From Circinella umbellata (lineage: Eukaryota > Mucoromycota > Mucoromycetes > Mucorales > Lichtheimiaceae), in NCBI GenBank assembly GCA_025093555.1, contig JAIWNF010000002.1:1116001-1180000 (forward strand): 64,000 nucleotides of DNA, given 5' to 3'. A program made the translations under genes and the position numbers. Of the stretch, positions 62,755 through 64,000 are shown piece by piece. The notes under the pieces were generated by a model that was given only the letters and a program-made list of their open reading frames with translations, made no database searches and had not been told where the DNA came from. The stretch's first letter is position 1. Each line of letters starts with the position of its first letter.

Positions 62755-63888
62755 TTAAAAGATGAAGGTGGCAACAAGAAACATAATTGTAATACAAATG
62801 AAATTATTAGAAAAAAGAGGAGTATTAGCAACATTTGGATGAGATAGTGGAGTTTCTGTTGTAGTATGAGTAGAAGTAGAAGCCGATCGACTGGTCGTAC
62901 TAGCACGTGTTGTAGAAATGGAACTTGTATTAGTGGGTTGAGCAAGAGTAGAAGTAGGTCCATGGGATGTTGATGTTCCAGGTAAAGTAGAGGTCGATGT
63001 CACTTCAATTTGACGATTATTCACATTGGGAGAAATATTATCTGCTTGTTGTTGCGGTTGTTGTGGTTCAGTAGCAGGTTGATTTTCAACTTGGGGTTGC
63101 TGTTCATTAGTAGCAAGAGCAGTTTCTTGTTGGTGTTCTTCTATAACGGGAGCTTGAGCTGGCTGAGGTGGTTGAACTGGTTGAGCTGGTTCGGCTGGTT
63201 GAGCTGGCTGAGGTGGTTGAGCTGGTTGAGCTGGTTGAGCTGGTTGAGCTGGTTGAGCTGGTTGAGCTGGTTGAGCTGGCTGAATTGCTTGTTCTGGCTG
63301 TTCTGGCTGTTCTGGTTGAGGTGGTTGCACAGGTTGCTCTGGTTGAGGTGGTTGAACTGGCTGCACTGGTTGAATTGCTTGTTCTGGTTGAACTACTTGT
63401 TCTGGTTGAACTGCTTGTTCTGGTTGAGGGGGTTGTGCTGGCTGTACTGCTTCTTTTACTTGCTCATCTGTTTGATGAGATTGAGGAACAAGAGGATTAA
63501 TGGCAGGAACTGATACTTCTTGTTGTTCTACCGGCATTTCTTTTTGTTGTTCATTAATCATCGGTTCGACAGCACTTTCAGTAAGTGGATGACTAGTTTG
63601 AAAACCACGAAGCCAATTAGAAATAGAAAATGGTATCAAACGTTCGGGACCATTTAATGGAATGTTATTATGTCCAAGATCATTAGTCAAATGATGCGAA
63701 GAACCATAGTTATCAGGAGCACTAGCCATTCCTCCTTCTTGTAGTTGTTGTATCTTGCCGTTATCAGTGTTATCACTTGCTCCTTCCACGATCGATGATG
63801 TAACTTCTTCACCATTATCTTGTTGGGCAAATGTTGTAGCAGAGGCTATCAAAAGAGAAACAGCAATGGTAATGTTATAAAAACGCAT
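62755..63888 (-). CDS. Secreted, probably GPI-anchored surface protein with Pro-Ala-Gln repeats
   Basis: Single ORF of 377 residues from the Met of MRFYNITIAV. A signal peptide (SLLIASATTFAQ) ends near residue 22. Residues roughly 145-245 are dominated by a PAQ/PEQ/PPQ/PVQ tripeptide repeat encoded by a 9-bp unit. A Ser/Thr-rich, probably O-glycosylated stretch follows, and the protein ends in a hydrophobic helix with no residues after it (CITIMFLVATFIF), typical of a GPI signal. This is the layout of fungal cell-wall proteins, but no family was recognised. An in-frame upstream Met at 63960 would add a second hydrophobic stretch; I prefer 63888 because it starts a standard signal peptide. Confidence 0.8.
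   Translation of the reverse strand: MRFYNITIAVSLLIASATTFAQQDNGEEVTSSIVEGASDNTDNGKIQQLQEGGMASAPDNYGSSHHLTNDLGHNNIPLNGPERLIPFSISNWLRGFQTSHPLTESAVEPMINEQQKEMPVEQQEVSVPAINPLVPQSHQTDEQVKEAVQPAQPPQPEQAVQPEQVVQPEQAIQPVQPVQPPQPEQPVQPPQPEQPEQPEQAIQPAQPAQPAQPAQPAQPAQPAQPPQPAQPAEPAQPVQPPQPAQAPVIEEHQQETALATNEQQPQVENQPATEPQQPQQQADNISPNVNNRQIEVTSTSTLPGTSTSHGPTSTLAQPTNTSSISTTRASTTSRSASTSTHTTTETPLSHPNVANTPLFSNNFICITIMFLVATFIF
63160..63450 (-). repeat. 9-bp coding minisatellite (Pro-Ala-Gln repeat)
   Basis: On the plus strand the unit CTGGTTGAG and its variants recur almost without interruption. On the minus strand they encode the PAQ-type tripeptide run of the surface protein. In-frame 9-bp changes would alter repeat number without breaking the gene. 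Confidence 0.85.
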
Positions 63889-64000
63889 AGTTGAAGAGAG
63901 ATGCAGCAATAAAGAAAAAAAAATTATAAGATAAGAGAAAAATAATGATTGAAAACACAAAAATAATAATGTCTTTTTATATTTACGTCTAGCAATTTAT

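Noticed and set aside
63010..63513. Trp/Leu-rich 167-codon plus-strand ORF
   Set aside because: Antisense of the PAQ repeat; the regular 3-residue pattern is a composition artefact.

Overview
This window looks like nuclear DNA of a Mucoromycota (Mucorales-type) fungus. It is strongly AT-rich. Genes carry many short introns (about 50-150 nt) with GTAAGT/GTATGT-like donors and TAG/CAG acceptors. It encodes a Mucorales-style GPI-type chitin deacetylase, an F-box/LRR protein, a Zn2Cys6 regulator, Q- and N-rich low-complexity proteins and a cut-and-paste transposon relic. All spliced models below were joined by hand so that reading phase is kept across every junction. They have not been checked against transcripts.

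Layout. 1-8.9 kb: a DH-PH RhoGEF (perhaps starting upstream of the window), a secreted chitin deacetylase, a long gene-poor gap, and the tiny F1-epsilon subunit gene ATP15. 8.9-15.7 kb, minus strand: a complete 14-exon REV3 (DNA polymerase zeta). 16.5-20.5 kb: an F-box/LRR gene, a 0.45-kb TA-flanked inverted-repeat element (MITE) and a MIX23-like gene. 20.7-25.3 kb: ATP1 (F1-alpha, minus) divergent from a SEC14-like gene. 27.8-34.4 kb: a 13-exon SPT16 (FACT), a divergent MIM1/OST5 pair 206 bp apart, and an orphan single-pass protein with a PPxY motif. 35.7-40.9 kb: a 1689-residue protein with about 27 GW/WG repeats and two C-terminal zinc knuckles. 43.3-45.2 kb, minus: isovaleryl-CoA dehydrogenase. 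45.8-50.7 kb: a decayed copy of a Zn2Cys6 transcription factor gene followed by the intact gene. 52.0-55.2 kb: a 15-copy tandem array of about 214 bp. 55-60 kb: gene-poor, with smaller degenerate repeats. 59.9-61.5 kb, minus: a frameshifted MULE-type transposase relic. 61.7-64 kb: ISA1 and a secreted Pro/Ala/Gln-repeat surface protein.

Functions. The genes are ordinary eukaryotic singletons, not an operon or cluster. Six of them concern mitochondria (ATP15, ATP1, MIX23-like, MIM1, IVD, ISA1), which may be chance. The most unusual items are the GW/WG-repeat zinc-knuckle protein, whose composition resembles Argonaute-hook proteins; the 214-bp array, whose minus strand preserves a Kelch-like coding exon plus an intron with a TACTAAT branch point; and the decayed tandem copy of the Zn2Cys6 regulator.
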